From assembly GCA_013399115.1 (NCBI GenBank), contig VXAA01003937.1, positions 134,077-198,076 of the forward strand: a DNA stretch of 64,000 nucleotides, given 5' to 3'. Below, piece by piece: positions 1-20,450 of the stretch; position 1 is the first letter of the stretch, and the number at the start of each line of letters is the position of its first letter. The notes below the pieces were generated by a model. The model did not search any database and had not been told where the DNA came from. It saw only the letters and a program-made list of their open reading frames with translations. The translations under genes and the position numbers were made by a program. The DNA comes from Anseranas semipalmata (lineage: Eukaryota; Chordata; Aves; Anseriformes; Anseranatidae).

Positions 1-122
1 AAAAAAAAAAAACTTGAGGTAATGAAGTAGCTGGTAGTGTTAAGTTGTTAGGAGGAGAAAAGAACTGCTTTTGATACTGTGGAGATCGGGTGAGAAGGTA
101 AAGTGTGTTGACTCTCTTGCAG

Positions 123-8124
<8,002 letters not shown>

Positions 8125-8880
8125 ACTTAATGTACTACTGCGTTGGAATCCTGTTGATTTTTATCAGACTGATGTTATCTGCTGCCAGTGATAAACTGCT
8201 TTGTTATCACTACAGGCTTGTATTTTTATGATGGCCTATGCTAGGCAATGGTTAAATGGGAGATACTGTTTGCAATCCCAAAGAAGCATATGAGTGGGTG
8301 CATATATTTTCAGTAGAGNCCGTTATGTGCTGTGGACTTCTGAAGAACACCTTCTGTCTTGTATGTATGAAGCCCTTGTTATTAAGCTGTATCTTTATAG
8401 ACTAGTGATACAAGGCTTTTGCCTTGCATATTTTTCAGCTTTTTATAGAATATACTTCTATTCTGGTCACTATCCCTTCCTTGTCAGGTCCTCTGTTTTG
8501 AAGAGGCATAAATGCTGCTATTTATTTAGATGCAGTAATGCACTTTAAGAGTGTTCCTATGCCATTTCATATTTTATTATAACTAGCAACAGCTTGGTAA
8601 TATGAACTTCTTGGAAGAGTTACCTTTGATTATTTAATATACAAATCAGCTTGTGAAAACAATTTCATCTTCCTGCCTTCATAGTAACAAAGCAAGAATA
8701 CTGAGATGATGAGTAATGATGACTTGACATCATAGCTACTTTATTTTGTAGTGCAAGTAAGTAATTAAATATTTTACATCTGTAGATATGGGGTAAAAGG
8801 GTAACGTGCTCACAGACATGGTGAGAACTTTGTATGCGTGGCTCTGCAAGTATGTTAAAATAAATACTTTTATTCAATGG
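8125..8880 (+). other. KIF23: KIF23 3' untranslated region
   Basis: About 755 bp of AT-rich sequence follow the stop and lead to a canonical polyadenylation signal. An overlapping AUUUA pair (TATTTATTTA, near 8519) is a possible AU-rich instability element. One unknown base lies at 8319. The downstream edge is inferred as roughly 15-20 nt after the AATAAA. Confidence 0.75.
8859..8864 (+). terminator. Polyadenylation signal AATAAA of KIF23
   Basis: A canonical hexamer, followed about 25-45 nt later by a T/GT-rich stretch (CATGTTCTTGTTACTTAG) suited to a cleavage-stimulating element. It is the only canonical hexamer I see between the stop and 8900. Confidence 0.75.
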
Positions 8881-11800
8881 CTCTTACCAACCATGTTCTT
8901 GTTACTTAGGATTATGCTAAGCTACAAAAACTAAGGTAAACTTTGCAGCATCATGACTATCTTGTGCAAAGATCTGTGAATGAATGCAGCTTTTGGGATG
9001 CTTCAGGAATTTAAACCAAGGAATCTGCTTGGATCCCAAGATGTGTTTTGGACAAGCTTATCTTCAAGTCTGCAAATTGCTTTTGAGGGCAATTGGTTCT
9101 GTTTTGGGTGAATGACTGCCTGGTTAGAAGATATTGAAGCCTTGAGCTTTATTTTCAGGTGGTCCATGAAAAGGTTTATTTTGGAAAGGAGGAAAAAAAA
9201 AAAAAGAAACCTTACCACAGGTCTCTTTGGCCCACAGCTAGAGCACAAAGTTGTACAGCACTGGTAATGGTTACAGCTAACACTGTCCTCTATGGTAGTA
9301 TTAATGTTTAAATAGCTAAGAGCTGGCTTGATCATAATCACTCTGAGAAAGTATGCAGCAGAGTGTTGTTCTGCCACCTGTTGTCTCGAGCAGGCAGTGC
9401 TGTTTAATGGTTTCAGAGGCTTTCCACCTTGGTCTGGGAAACAAGAAGTCCTAGTTAGAAAAGGTACAAGCAGAGATAGCTGTGTGTGGTAAGCATGCAT
9501 TTGTTAGATGTATGTTCAGGATGCTGGTTAACATACAATCCTGCTTTTATTTAATACCTAACTAGTTATTAGCTATATTTGAAGACATCTTTGTTTGCCA
9601 TTTATGACTTAAATGCAGAAAATCAACAAGGGGAAAAAGCAGCTTGAAGAAACGTGGGTTTGTTTTAGAGATTTCTGTGAGCTTGAGCTAAACAGGCAAA
9701 TCCCATGTTGTATGGGTAATGGAGCAGTGGGAAGCTATACTGCTGTAACTGCATGGTAAGCGAGTGCCACTAGGTGGTGTGAAATAACCACTGTCAGCTG
9801 CTGGTGTTTGAATCCTGTGCTCCTCTGCCTGCAGGGAGGCAGGTTTTTCCATGGGCCATGTGGCAACAAATTCCTCCTTTCAGCACTGCTGAGTTTTGGG
9901 ATGCTGATAACCTATGCAGTGGGTCCTCACTACCATCCATCTCCAGCCTTAACCACTGCTACCCACTGGGAGGACGGGAAGGGCAGCCAACAGAACTAAC
10001 AATGAAAGAAACTTAAATAAGGCCCACACTCCTGTTTCTGGTGTTTAAATTAACTCCTTCACAAGCACTAAAATAATTAATCTACTGCCAATGATGAGCA
10101 AGCTGTCAAGGCATTATCTCTTTGATTTAGATTTGATCATTCTGTCATCAGCAGAAATCATTGAAAGTGTTACTGGGGAAACCTGAGAGGGAGACATGAG
10201 AAATGAATATTCAGAACTTTGTAAAAGAAAATATTTAGCTGCAGAATGTGGCTTTTAGGTTGCTTCAAAAGCAATATGAACGAGGCATTCTGAATTAGCT
10301 CTCAAAATGCTGTCTTTTGTATCAATGGTGGCAAAGGATGTGTGACTGAAGTGTCTTAAGTCCTTGTCAAGTTCTGTATCTTGACACAATGTTTTGCAAG
10401 AGCTTTTCTCAGTAAGAAAGTTCTTGTTTTGAATGAGAATGTTCTTAAGCACAAAGAAAACAGTTGCTGCAGCCACCTTGTCCCTATATAAAGGTTAATC
10501 AAAAGCAAATGTAAGACCTTGTGAAGGAGGATATCTGTATTCTTGCCAGTGCTATGAGGAAGGTGGTGGCGTGGTAACAAGTTGTGTCAAGTCTGTGACT
10601 TGTTCTTCACGTACGTAAACTGCCCGTGAGGTCTGTCTCTGAGCTAACTGTGTTGCGTTGTGCCTCTGAGCAGAATTCAAGGGCAAGAGGAAGGCTGGGC
10701 TGTGCTACCTGGCTTGTAGTCTTGACTAGTCACCCCCCTGTGCAGCTAACACAACCACACTGCATCCCTCCTATCTTAACTAGTTGCATCTTTATTTACC
10801 CAGATACTGTTATTACCTCCTGTGCTGGGCAGAGTAGGCTAACTTTAAAGATCAAAACCTAAAGGTGTGTGAGAACTGTCTCTGCAAGCCACACCGGGTT
10901 CACGTTTGGAAAGAAACAGAACTTAGAGGATCACTCTGGGCTCTTTGGGTTGGAGTTTGACGCCTGTCAGCTTGGGGGAAGGAAAAGATACAGGGACTCC
11001 TCCACTAGCAATGATGGTAGGAGTTCATTGCATATCAAGCTGTGTCCTGGCCCAGTTCTAGCAACGCTTTTCCATCAGTGGAATTGCATTCAGTGCCACT
11101 CAATTGCATTCCTCTGAAGTCGTTCTTCATGTCTTTGCGTCTTCTTCACATATTTACTCTAGCACATAGTACTGGCGGTGTTTACTCTGCAAAGATTCCT
11201 CTAAGACTCAGCTAAGCACACAATTTGCTCAGCTAACAAGGGCTGGCATTTATTGTGGGTATCTTTGTGTACTTGTCATTCTTTAGTCTCCGTTGACATT
11301 CAGTGGGAAGCGTTAAAACAAACAGCAGCACACAGTAGGAGGGTTGCCTGTACCAATGCTCCTCTGTGAAATAGCTGAATGAGGCCTTCTGCTTGATGTT
11401 GGCCAGAGCCAGCTCCTACCAGTCACTGTCAGAGAGGCTGGAAAAGCCTTTATGTAGGAAGTGGGCTTCTGGGAAAAACTTTCATCTTTGGAAATCCAGG
11501 GTTTTGTTTTGTTTTGCTGTGTACTTATGGCTGCCTTTATTTTTCCCCTGGGCTTTGCACTGACTGCATCTAACAGTACCCAAAACAGGTAAGAAAGTAG
11601 CCCTATGGAATGAGTAACTGGAAGCCCAAGTTTCTATTGGGCAAGATTGGGGCGGGGGGGTCTGTATTTGTTACTGTCCAAGCAGGGGCTCTAAAGCCAA
11701 GGATATCTTCGGGGTGTCAGTAACTGTAAGCAGTAGGAGTGTTTGCTGGAGGGTGGTGGGCTCTGGCTCCCTTTGCTGTGTGCCTGCAAGAGACAGCTGC

Positions 11801-13980
11801 CCCACGAGCCCCAGTGTTAGGATACTTGAACCGCTGCGAGGAGGGCTCAGTTGTACACGGAAACAAAGCAACCAGTGTGATGTAAAAGCATGATAAATTG
11901 TGATTCCTTTTTGTTTTCTTTTCAATTTAAGCAGAAATTCTGTAACTTTTCCCCAGTATCTTCTTAGCTCTCTCAGGTTTATTGCAGGTTCTCATTATTT
12001 CTGCCAGTCCTTCCCCTGGCAAGCAGGATCATACCATATTCCAGTGGGATGCATCGCTCCATTTTGCAAAGGCTTGTAGCCTACTGGTGAAAGCAGCTCT
12101 TCAAGGCTTTTGTTCTGAGGCTTGTTTCTGTGATTTCTGTTTTGTGTGGCTAGAAGCTAGTGGAATTTCAGCACTTCAAGTCAGCTTCTCCCTGGAAGAG
12201 AACTGATGAGCAGTGGATGCTCTGTGCTTTCTGTGAGCAAGCCTAGAGTCAGAGAAGAATCTCAGTCAGTTTGCTTGTAGTTAAGTTCCTTGGTATTACT
12301 GACAAATGCTGTTTTAAATGCAGTTTGCTGAACTGAATTCATGTTTACCTTTTGAGGTAACAAATTGCTACCACAATAGGCTGAAGTCTGCAGTTAATGC
12401 TGCCAGTTCTGAAACGTCAGAGTTTCCTACTGGCAAAAGGTGAAGGCTCTGGGCTCTGTTGCCTGTGTTGCTTGGATGTTCTTGGCATTAATTGGCTGCA
12501 GCCCCTGCTGACTAATGAAAAGCAGAAGAATAATATGCAGGCTCAACCCTGAAATCACAGACGTCTCAAAGCGAGCTGGAGTAGATCTGTTCTTGAACCA
12601 GGGCTGTTCTGAAATCTGCTGTCTCAAAACAGGTCAAGATATGGTATGAAAGTTCAGGACACCAATCTTATTCCAGGTCATGTTCTGCCCCTTTGCGTCT
12701 GTGGCAGTGAATCACTGTTAAGCATGTAAGTACCAGAAGCCTGTAGGATTAGCTGAACTCTTCCCAGTGAAGTTAACAGGATTTTACTGCCTACCTCGCT
12801 AGCCTGCCTGCTCTTCTTGCCAAGTGCTTTGCAAAAAAAGGTGCCTGCACTCTGCTCCTGTGAAAAGCGTTCTGGCTGAACTCAGCCTGTGTGCACTAGG
12901 CAGCCTGCCAGAGAGCAGGGGATGAAAAAGCTGATACGGGGGAGCCTGTCTGCTTTTGGACCTGGCAGCTCCTGTGCGTGCTTCACACTTGCATGCTAAC
13001 ATGCTCCAACCCTGACCCGAATGGCTACAGCTGTTCTCAGCCTGGCCTCTCAATCAGGACTGTCATTCTACAGATCTGTGCTGCCTGGTGGAAGCTATTT
13101 GCAGACAGGGATCAAAAGTATGGCCAACAAAGCTGACTACTTGGGGGCTAATGCAGGTTGCCTGAGGTGGAAGTGGTCTTTTGCTAAAAGTCACTACGGA
13201 ACATTTGCACTTGAGGCAGCACCTGATGAGCGCTGCTGGCTGAAGGCAAGTGCAGTGCTGGCAGCAAGAAGAGTGGGCGCTGGGTGGTGCTGCGTTGTCC
13301 TTGCTGTGCAGGGGAGGCAGAACGGGCTGCGGGGACAGGCACTGAACTGAGACATCACCCTGGTGTTCTGCTCCATCCCCGTCAGACCTCCATGCTGTTC
13401 CTCCCCGTGTAACGACAGGGATGCAGGCACTTGGCTCTGAACAGCGCGTCCCCCAAAATGGAGGCTGGGATCAGGGAATGGTCACTGCTGGGTTGGGTGC
13501 CTGAGATGGTCACTTTATAGTGATTATTTTTGCTTGTAATATGCTTTCTCAGCGAACTGTTCTCTATTTTCCACTCCCTTTTGTGGTCTCCTCTGTCATG
13601 TCTGATTACTGCAGAGCGTGTGTGGCCTCTATTGTTCTTCTGCGGGGCAGGCAGTGCTTGGTGGCCTGCGGTGGCCCACGGCGGAGTGGCCTCTGTCTCT
13701 CCAGCTAGACCCGTGGCTGGAGCCAGCCTGCCAGCGAAGGTGCACAAGCGGTCCCTAGGGGCTGGGTATGAAGGTGGAACGCTGCCTCTTTGGAGTTTGC
13801 AGCAATAAGCTTTAGATTGCCCGAAGGAATTAGAATTGGAGTTGCTATTCTTCTGAGAGAAGGCTTGCTGTTCGTAGCACAGCATGAATAATTATAAGCA
13901 ATAATCCTGGCAGGCATGAGCAACCCTCTTGAAATTGTAGAAGCAGATGAACCGCTGGCAAACAGCAGTGCCTGTGTTAG
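8881..13980. other. Intergenic DNA downstream of KIF23, no gene seen
   Basis: Moderate base composition, becoming GC-richer after about 12.8 kb. Open frames of up to 167 codons on either strand have no recognisable protein, no splice-consistent partners and no repeat homology. Mammalian synteny predicts RPLP1 soon after KIF23; I looked for its start, its acidic-tail region and its DDDMGFGLFD end and did not find them. An A-rich run lies near 9190-9204. Confidence 0.6.
13882..13900 (+). repeat. 19-bp motif, copy 1 (GCATGAATAATTATAAGCA)
   Basis: An isolated AT-rich motif that recurs at 21771-21789 with a single mismatch. Flanking sequences are not similar, so this is not an obvious transposon pair. 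It contains a TAATTA homeodomain-type core. Confidence 0.5.
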
Positions 13981-16500
13981 TAAGGCGGGGCGGTGCTGGG
14001 AGCAGCGCCTCGGGGCTTGCTGTGCTCCCTCCCGGGGCAGGTGATGGAAACCACCTTTGACCCTACTACTTCAGGCAAAAGCATTCGTCTTCTCGGGGAG
14101 AGCAGCGGCTTTGAAAGACGGCTGGTGTCTGGGACTGCTTGGCAGCGTCTGCCTCCGAAGGACGGGGCTTATCCCTGCTTGTAAACAGGGCAGATGTTTA
14201 TGCGCAGACATCCCCGTGGAATCTTCCCTCCCTGCGGCAGCCTTGGTGGCGATCCTCGATCCTCGCCGGGGCAGGACGTGCCACGCAGCCCGGCACGGAG
14301 CCGGGGGCTGCCCGAGGCTCTGCTCCGTGCTCTGAATGGCACACAAGTAACGATCTTTTCCAACGAGCTGCTCCGTGCTTCCCAGAAATAGCATTTGTCT
14401 CCAGTGTCTCTTGATTTATGTTGAGTTCAGATGCTGTTAAAAATAATCCTCCCACATGCTAAAATTGTATCGTCTCTGATTATATTCAGCTTTGTGGACG
14501 AAGCGCCTATAAAAAGATGAGTAGAACAGTGCTTGTGGTGGGATGGGGGGAGAACGTCAGTTGTTTTCTGTAGGAAAGAAGTTTGTCCCTTGGCCAGAGC
14601 CACTTTCCCCTGCCATAGAGAAAGCAGGGACAGTGCTGTCACAGCCGGGTTGCCCCAGGTTAGCTCCCAGGAAAAGGCAGCAGATCAACTCCTAGCGGCG
14701 TTAGCCCCCAGCAAAGAGTTTGGCTTAATTCCTCAAGACTGGAGGTGCAGGAGTTAAACACATCATTTAATCTGCAAGTCAGATGAAAACTCTTTAATTA
14801 GTTAGCGAGAATTTTGTGTTTTAGACAGCAGTGAAGAAGCCTCTCCTTCCTGCTCCAACAGCTCGCTTGTTCTGGAGCTTTGGATACTTGGGTTTATTTT
14901 TAAAATACCATGAGCTGTTCTTGTTGTTTTATTAGGAAAAACCTAGAGTCCATAAAATACAATTCCCTAGGATAGAAGGCTAATCCTCTTATTTCTACAC
15001 ATTTCTGGATGATTAAATGGCTGGATTATTTAAGTAGTGATTTGTTACTGGATTGCATCATCAAGGAGATCTAAGGCATAAATATTAGCTTTGGGCTTTT
15101 GACTCTACTGTTGAAAGGGGTAGAAGGTGTTCTGCAGACAAAAGCCAGAGAAATTAAATTAAATGAGCATGTGGAGTAGTGGGTCATGGTGAAGTCCCTA
15201 AACCCTTATTGGCTCGAAGAGCTTTAACCTTTATAAAGAACACGTACAGTAAGTAACATCAGCCTTGCCTAGTAAATCTTGTATCCTACTGTGTTTCTAA
15301 GTGAACTAGCCCTTCTGCTGTACTTGGAAATGCTTCTGCAGTGTTTGGTAGCTTCTAGGGCTTGGATTCATCTTTCCCTTGCACAGAGCCAAGTCCTGGC
15401 AGCCGTTCGTGCCAACTCGCCCGGCAAATGGGCATGTGGGAGGCTTGGGGCACAGCAGGAGCCCCCCGCCACTGCTCCATCCTCCAGGGCTGCAGGGGCA
15501 GAAGCAGCCCCAGGGGCGAGCGCTGCCCGGGGGCTGCCTCCTGCCTGGCTCCAGGGTTTTCTGGGAGGCAGCGAGAGCTCGTGAGCAAACCAGGGCTGTT
15601 TGTGGCAGGAGGCAGTGGGGTGACCCCAGTGGCTTCCATCAGCACCAGCGGGACTGGTGGTGCGGAGCCGGTGCGGGGCGGCAGATGGTGCTCTCGGCCC
15701 GGGCTGTGCTGCTGCCAGCAGCTGGGGACTCGGCCTTTGAAAAATGACCGGAAAAACACTGGGAGCTGCTAACGAGGGTGTTGGGAGATGCTGGGGGGAA
15801 AGGGAGCTGTGGGATGCACCCTGCCTGCTCCTGGCACGCTGTGTCCTCGTGCCACGCAGGGGAGGACCTGAATGATGAAGACCTTCCACACTGTGCTTCA
15901 TCGCTTGCTGTCAGTCTTCTCAATGCATGAATTCCCCAGGGCGCAGATGCAGGGATGGATTGTGCCTCTATTCTGCACTGCTGGAAATGTGCAGCTATTG
16001 CAGGTTAAATATTTGGATTTGATGCTCCTGCCTGGCTGGTGCACAAAGATAAATCTGCTCTTGTAAAAGCCTGTGACAGCCAAAGGTGTCCAAAGGAAAT
16101 GGCATGTCCTTGGTGGAGCACACTGCTCGTCGGGTCTGACAGCCTCGGCAGCACGTAAGGACAAGCAGGAGGGAAGGCCGGCGGCTCCCAGTGCGAGCCA
16201 GCTGCTGTCCTGGTTTGACTCGTGGGATGTCGGTGGGGTTTGTGTGTTGGCGAGCTGCCTCTGGTGCGCCGAGAAACTGAGGCAGGCTCCTATGCACAGA
16301 GCATCGATGTCAGCATCCTTTGCTGACAGCGTGCATCAAGTCTGGTGTACCTTGGGCTGAGGAGATGGAAAAAGGAGAGGAACAGGAAAGCTTCTGTAGT
16401 GGGCAGCTGGAAGAGGAGCACGGGGGTCCCAGACGGGTTCCTCACCAGGCGCTGATGAGCCTGATGCTGTGAAACATCTCTCAGCATCCCCCAGGACACT
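13981..16500. other. Mixed intergenic DNA with GC-rich patches at 14.0-14.35 and 15.4-15.9 kb
   Basis: The GC-rich patches generate long overlapping open frames on both strands, all low-complexity in Pro, Ala, Arg and Ser. Between them, 14750-15260 is AT-rich and unremarkable. No gene or recognisable repeat. Confidence 0.5.
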
Positions 16501-18190
16501 CGGACCTTTCCCCGACCAGTTCAGGCTTCCTTGTGGAGCTTGTTTATGATTGTATAATTATTTTATTACCAGCACTGATTGGAGTATGCCTAATTAAGCT
16601 TGGCTGTTGTGCGCTAGCTGGTGGTTAAGCTTTGTGCATGTGCAGGGTTGGGCAGCATTTATCATAATGCCTGGTACCTGCTCCGCACCCGCCAGGCTGT
16701 GGTTGTTCCAGCACGATACAGGCTAAAAGCTACAGGGTGAAAGGATCTTGGCCTGGGGTTACAGGCTGGAACCCGCAATGCAAAAGGGTGAGGAGGAAAA
16801 GGGACAGCGGGATGCCTTCAGTGCAAGTGACAATCGCTGACAACAAATCCGCCGTAGCAGTGATTCGGGGCCTGCAGGGCAAGGCTGTGAGGATGAGGGC
16901 TGGAAATCTCCCCTGGGGGCCAACGAGGGTGAGCGGGGCAGGGCTGAGGACGGAGCCTGCTGTGCTGTGCCCAGCTCCCTGCCTGTGCCGGCCATCGAGG
17001 AGCACCGGGACGGGACCGCTCCTGCCTCCGAGCGGCGGGACAACCCCGTCGCCTACAAGCGAGTTATGCAGGCGTTAGCCTCTCCTGCCTGGATCTGCAA
17101 ACCAAGGGGGGTTCTCTTTTTTTCTGCCCCGCTTCCTGACTCTTTTTTTTGCTTTTTTTAGTGTGGAATCCTCCAAATTGTTCCAGATATCTGTGTAAGG
17201 AGAGATGGGTGTCTTTTAAGGAAATGTTTTGTTGGATGTGCTGCTGACCGTAGTTTAGTAACGGTGTCTGATCAGTATGGAGGGTTTAGGAAGAACACTT
17301 GTTCTAGGAACACCAGGAAATGTGTTTTTGTGTCTAGATACAGAGGGGAAGGGGAGCGCGGGTGGCTGCGGCTCTGGGTTAGGGTCTGGGCTTGGCACCT
17401 GGCCTGGGTGTGCGCTTGGGTCCTCCTGCTTCAGGGGACCTTCAGGGTCACCAGGGAGCGATGCCATCAGGCACCTCGGTCTGTGACGTCTCCCTGAGAA
17501 AGGAAGGTTAAAAGGTGCAACGAGACCCGCTCCTGGGTGCCCACTGCGGAAAGGGATGGGCACGGTGGGAGGTGTGAACGCAGCCCTCGCGCTGAGCCTT
17601 GCGGAGGGGAGGGCACAGGCTCTGCGCTGCTGCGGGAGGTGCTGCCTCAGCCCCTGGGCTTGTGCTGGGTGCTGGGGATGCTGCCGGAGGTGTGCTTGCT
17701 TGCGTGATAAGTGTGTGTGATACGCTAAAATACAGGAGCTCGAATCATCTGAGGGCTGTTGGATGGGAGGGATGATAGGAGGCTGAAAAATGAGGAGCGC
17801 AGTTGGCAGGGTGAGCGTTCTGCGAGGCTTTGGGTTTCCAAGGATTAGAAGAAATACGGTTAGAATGAACCGATACAAAAAATGTTGCAATAATAAAAAT
17901 ATTTAAACAATGCAGATATGAAAATCAGTGCGGGCAGGAAGGGTGTTTTGCTGTGGACTCGAAACTGGGGCAGAGTTGGAAAGCGTAATTCCTCAGCCAC
18001 TTTAAGAAATTCAGTTGAAAAATAAGACAAAGTAAATATTTACTTGAGCTTGGACTAGCTGAATGCATTATTGCATTGGGAATTCTTAGCTCTAGTACGT
18101 TAATACTTTCATCTGTTGTGTTAATAAACTCTGGCAGAGGGGCTGGAGCGCGGCGTGGGGAGCTGAGCTTGCGATGCTGGGCTCGCGTGC
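16501..18190. other. Intergenic DNA, no gene seen
   Basis: A short AT-rich island at 16530-16670 (TATAATTATTTTATTACC region) is followed by GC-rich DNA to 17.7 kb, then by AT-rich DNA to 18.13 kb. The 211-codon minus-strand frame at 17255-17890 is proline-rich reverse-strand sequence with no homology that I recognise. Confidence 0.5.
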
Positions 18191-18194
18191 TCCC

Positions 18195-18380
18195 GCAGCC
18201 CCTCCAGGTGCTTTCGAAACCTCTTGTTTAAACACAAGTTCTGCTTTTTAATGAATCCAACCTTCAATGCAAATTAGATTCCAAATAATAAGTAATTAAC
18301 TTTACCAAATTGACATTACCATTTATAACAAAATGTCAACAGTGCCTTTATAAACAAGGCAGAGCTGCTATTTACAGAGT
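18195..18380. promoter_or_regulatory. AT-rich candidate conserved non-coding element with octamer site
   Basis: A sharply bounded CpG-poor island between CpG-rich flanks. It contains a perfect POU octamer ATGCAAAT at 18267-18274 and AAGTAATTAACTTTACC a little further on. This texture is typical of vertebrate conserved enhancers, but conservation could not be tested. Confidence 0.35.
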
Positions 18381-18600
18381 CAGCGGGGAGACCGAGTCGG
18401 TAGGCGAATGCAGCGAGGCCCGGACAAAGAACAAATGCTCCACTTCGGGGGCCGCTGCTTCTCCTCCGCTGTCACTCAGAGCAGTGCCTGGCACCCCGCT
18501 GCCGCGAGCCCTTGGCGCACTTTGCTGCGGTGCCACCGGCCGAGGTGACCGCAGCACGGAGCGGGAGGTGAGACCTGCTCCGGGGGTGTGTTTGCATCCT
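18381..18600. other. CpG-dense patch
   Basis: Frequent CpG dinucleotides (for example GAGACCGAGTCGGTAGGCGA and CGGCCGAGGTGACCGCAGCA) directly adjoin the AT-rich island. It could be a small CpG island or microchromosome background. I see no exon with coding character next to it. Confidence 0.3.
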
Positions 18601-20411
18601 CGGGAAGGGCAGGTGTTGGGAAAGCTTTTGTGTCCTTCTAGGCAAAGCTTATAGCCAGCTTCATCTGTAAATGGTGCTTAAAGGGGAAGGCAGGGTTCAG
18701 CTGACGGTGTCTCCGGAGGTGTGAAATACAGAGGGGTCAGGCGGTGGTGTTCGCCTTCAAGTCTGGATTTCCACCTTCCTCTCTGGGTCTGACTGTGACA
18801 CCTCCAATTTTATAATAAGAGAAAAGAATTTATGAGTTAAAATATGTGGCTCTGGCTTTGGAGTGGATGCCAAGCCCCTGATGGATGTACATACCTAATA
18901 AAAATGTGAAAATTTGCAAACTGGGAGACTGCTTAAAAAAATAACCGGTGTGTTTAAAAGGGGGAAAAAAAGTGTTTACTCTCTCATATGGAAATAAAAT
19001 CACTTCTCAGTGTGCATTGGCGACAGTATTGTGTATTTTCTTGTTACCCAAGAAATGAAAAGTTACTCATTTACCTCTGGTGTCCTCGCAAGCAGAGGTT
19101 AATAACTGCAATAAGGATAAAGTTTGTCCTCCCTCCTGGAAGCACAAACCCGGGGCTGCAGCAGCAGAGCAGAATTTAAACACATAAAACTCAAAGGCCC
19201 TGCCATGGGGGTTTCCACGAAGGAAGCAGGAAATAAGGGCAGTGCTTTTTTGTTCTTGGCTGCTGTGCAATGGCTTCGGGTTAGAGGCAGGGACCCCGCA
19301 GTCCCTCGCAGAGCAGGAGCCCTGCCGGGGGATGCTCCAAGGAAAGCTTCCTTCTACGTGGTTTGAGTCACACTTTCATAAGAAATTTTCATAGTGGAAA
19401 AATGTTCATTTTATTGGCACGAGTGTTTCTGTGAATGTGTCTTTTTATTGCAATTCTACATTTCTGGCAAAGGCCACCAAAAATTTGGCATTCCAAAGGG
19501 AAGCATTAAAATAAAACTCTACATGGGTTAGCGACTTGGAAGATTTCTGCCCTAGGGACTGGATATGCAGGCAAGTAGAGGCTTTAATGCTCTAATGGTC
19601 CAGGTGCAAAAAATATTTTTCTTTTTTTTTTCTTATGGTTGCTATTTGGTGTCCAGTCATCCAAGAAGATGCCAATGGGATTTGTGGCCTTTCCTTTTCT
19701 ATTCACCTCTTGGCACTGATAAATGGGATGAATTTCATCTTAAAGGATAATTTCTTGGGGTTGGGACAAAAAGGAAAGGGGAATGGAGAGCAGCCCTGTC
19801 CCTGAAGCAGGGCTGGGGCTCTGAGAAGCGCGGCTGCCAGCTCCCTCAGTCTGCGTGTCCAGCCCCAGCAGAAACTTGTGCCATTTGGAGATATGCTTTT
19901 GATTCAGTCCAAAAGTTCATCTTCTATTTAAGATTTAAAAAAGAAAAACAAAAACAAAGCACACATTAATCTCATCAGTGGCAATAATCTTGTTGGGTCT
20001 ATGATCTTCATCTTTTATGTCGTACACATCTGGAAAAGTAATTCAGGGAAATAATATAAACTTCAGCTAAGCTGTATAAACCTAGCGAGAAAGTGATTTC
20101 ATTTAACTGCAGCTCCGTGGACCTTTGTCACACGCCTTCCTGTAACAATATTGACTTTATAACACCTACACTTTGTTCTCTTCCTTAACAGGACAGCTGC
20201 TAAGTGCTGGTAAAACAAACATCACATGTTCCATGGGGCTCCTACAAGGTTTGCAATCAAGCGCTCTCTAATAACTGCTTAAATACTCTCATCAAGCTTG
20301 TCCTTGCTGTTTGCTTTAGGACACAGTGTTTTGCTCTCCCCTCTGTATTTATTCTGCACGAGCGATAGACGGAGCTAGAGGTCACACAAAGTAAATGCAG
20401 GTGGTGGCTTG

Positions 20412-20450
20412 TTTTTTTTTCTTTTTCTTTTTTTTTTCCTTTTTTTTTCC
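20412..20450 (+). repeat. Pyrimidine (T/C) tract
   Basis: 39 consecutive pyrimidines, mostly T runs broken by single or double C. It may be a simple repeat or the decayed tail of a retroposon on the minus strand; no retroposon body is recognisable. Confidence 0.8.

Noticed and set aside
1..12. Poly-A run at the window start as a retroposon tail
   Set aside because: Only 12 A residues are visible at the window edge, inside a KIF23 intron, with no retroposon body to judge.
10626..10862. Open frame opening xRSVSELT, resembling the RPLP1 start (ASVSELA)
   Set aside because: The likeness is limited to about 15 nt around TCTGTCTCTGAGCTA; the following codons do not match, and no later RPLP1 exon appears nearby.
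17255..17890. 211-codon minus-strand open frame with a hydrophobic N-terminus
   Set aside because: After a short hydrophobic start the sequence is proline-rich low complexity reflecting T/G-rich plus-strand DNA; no family resemblance.
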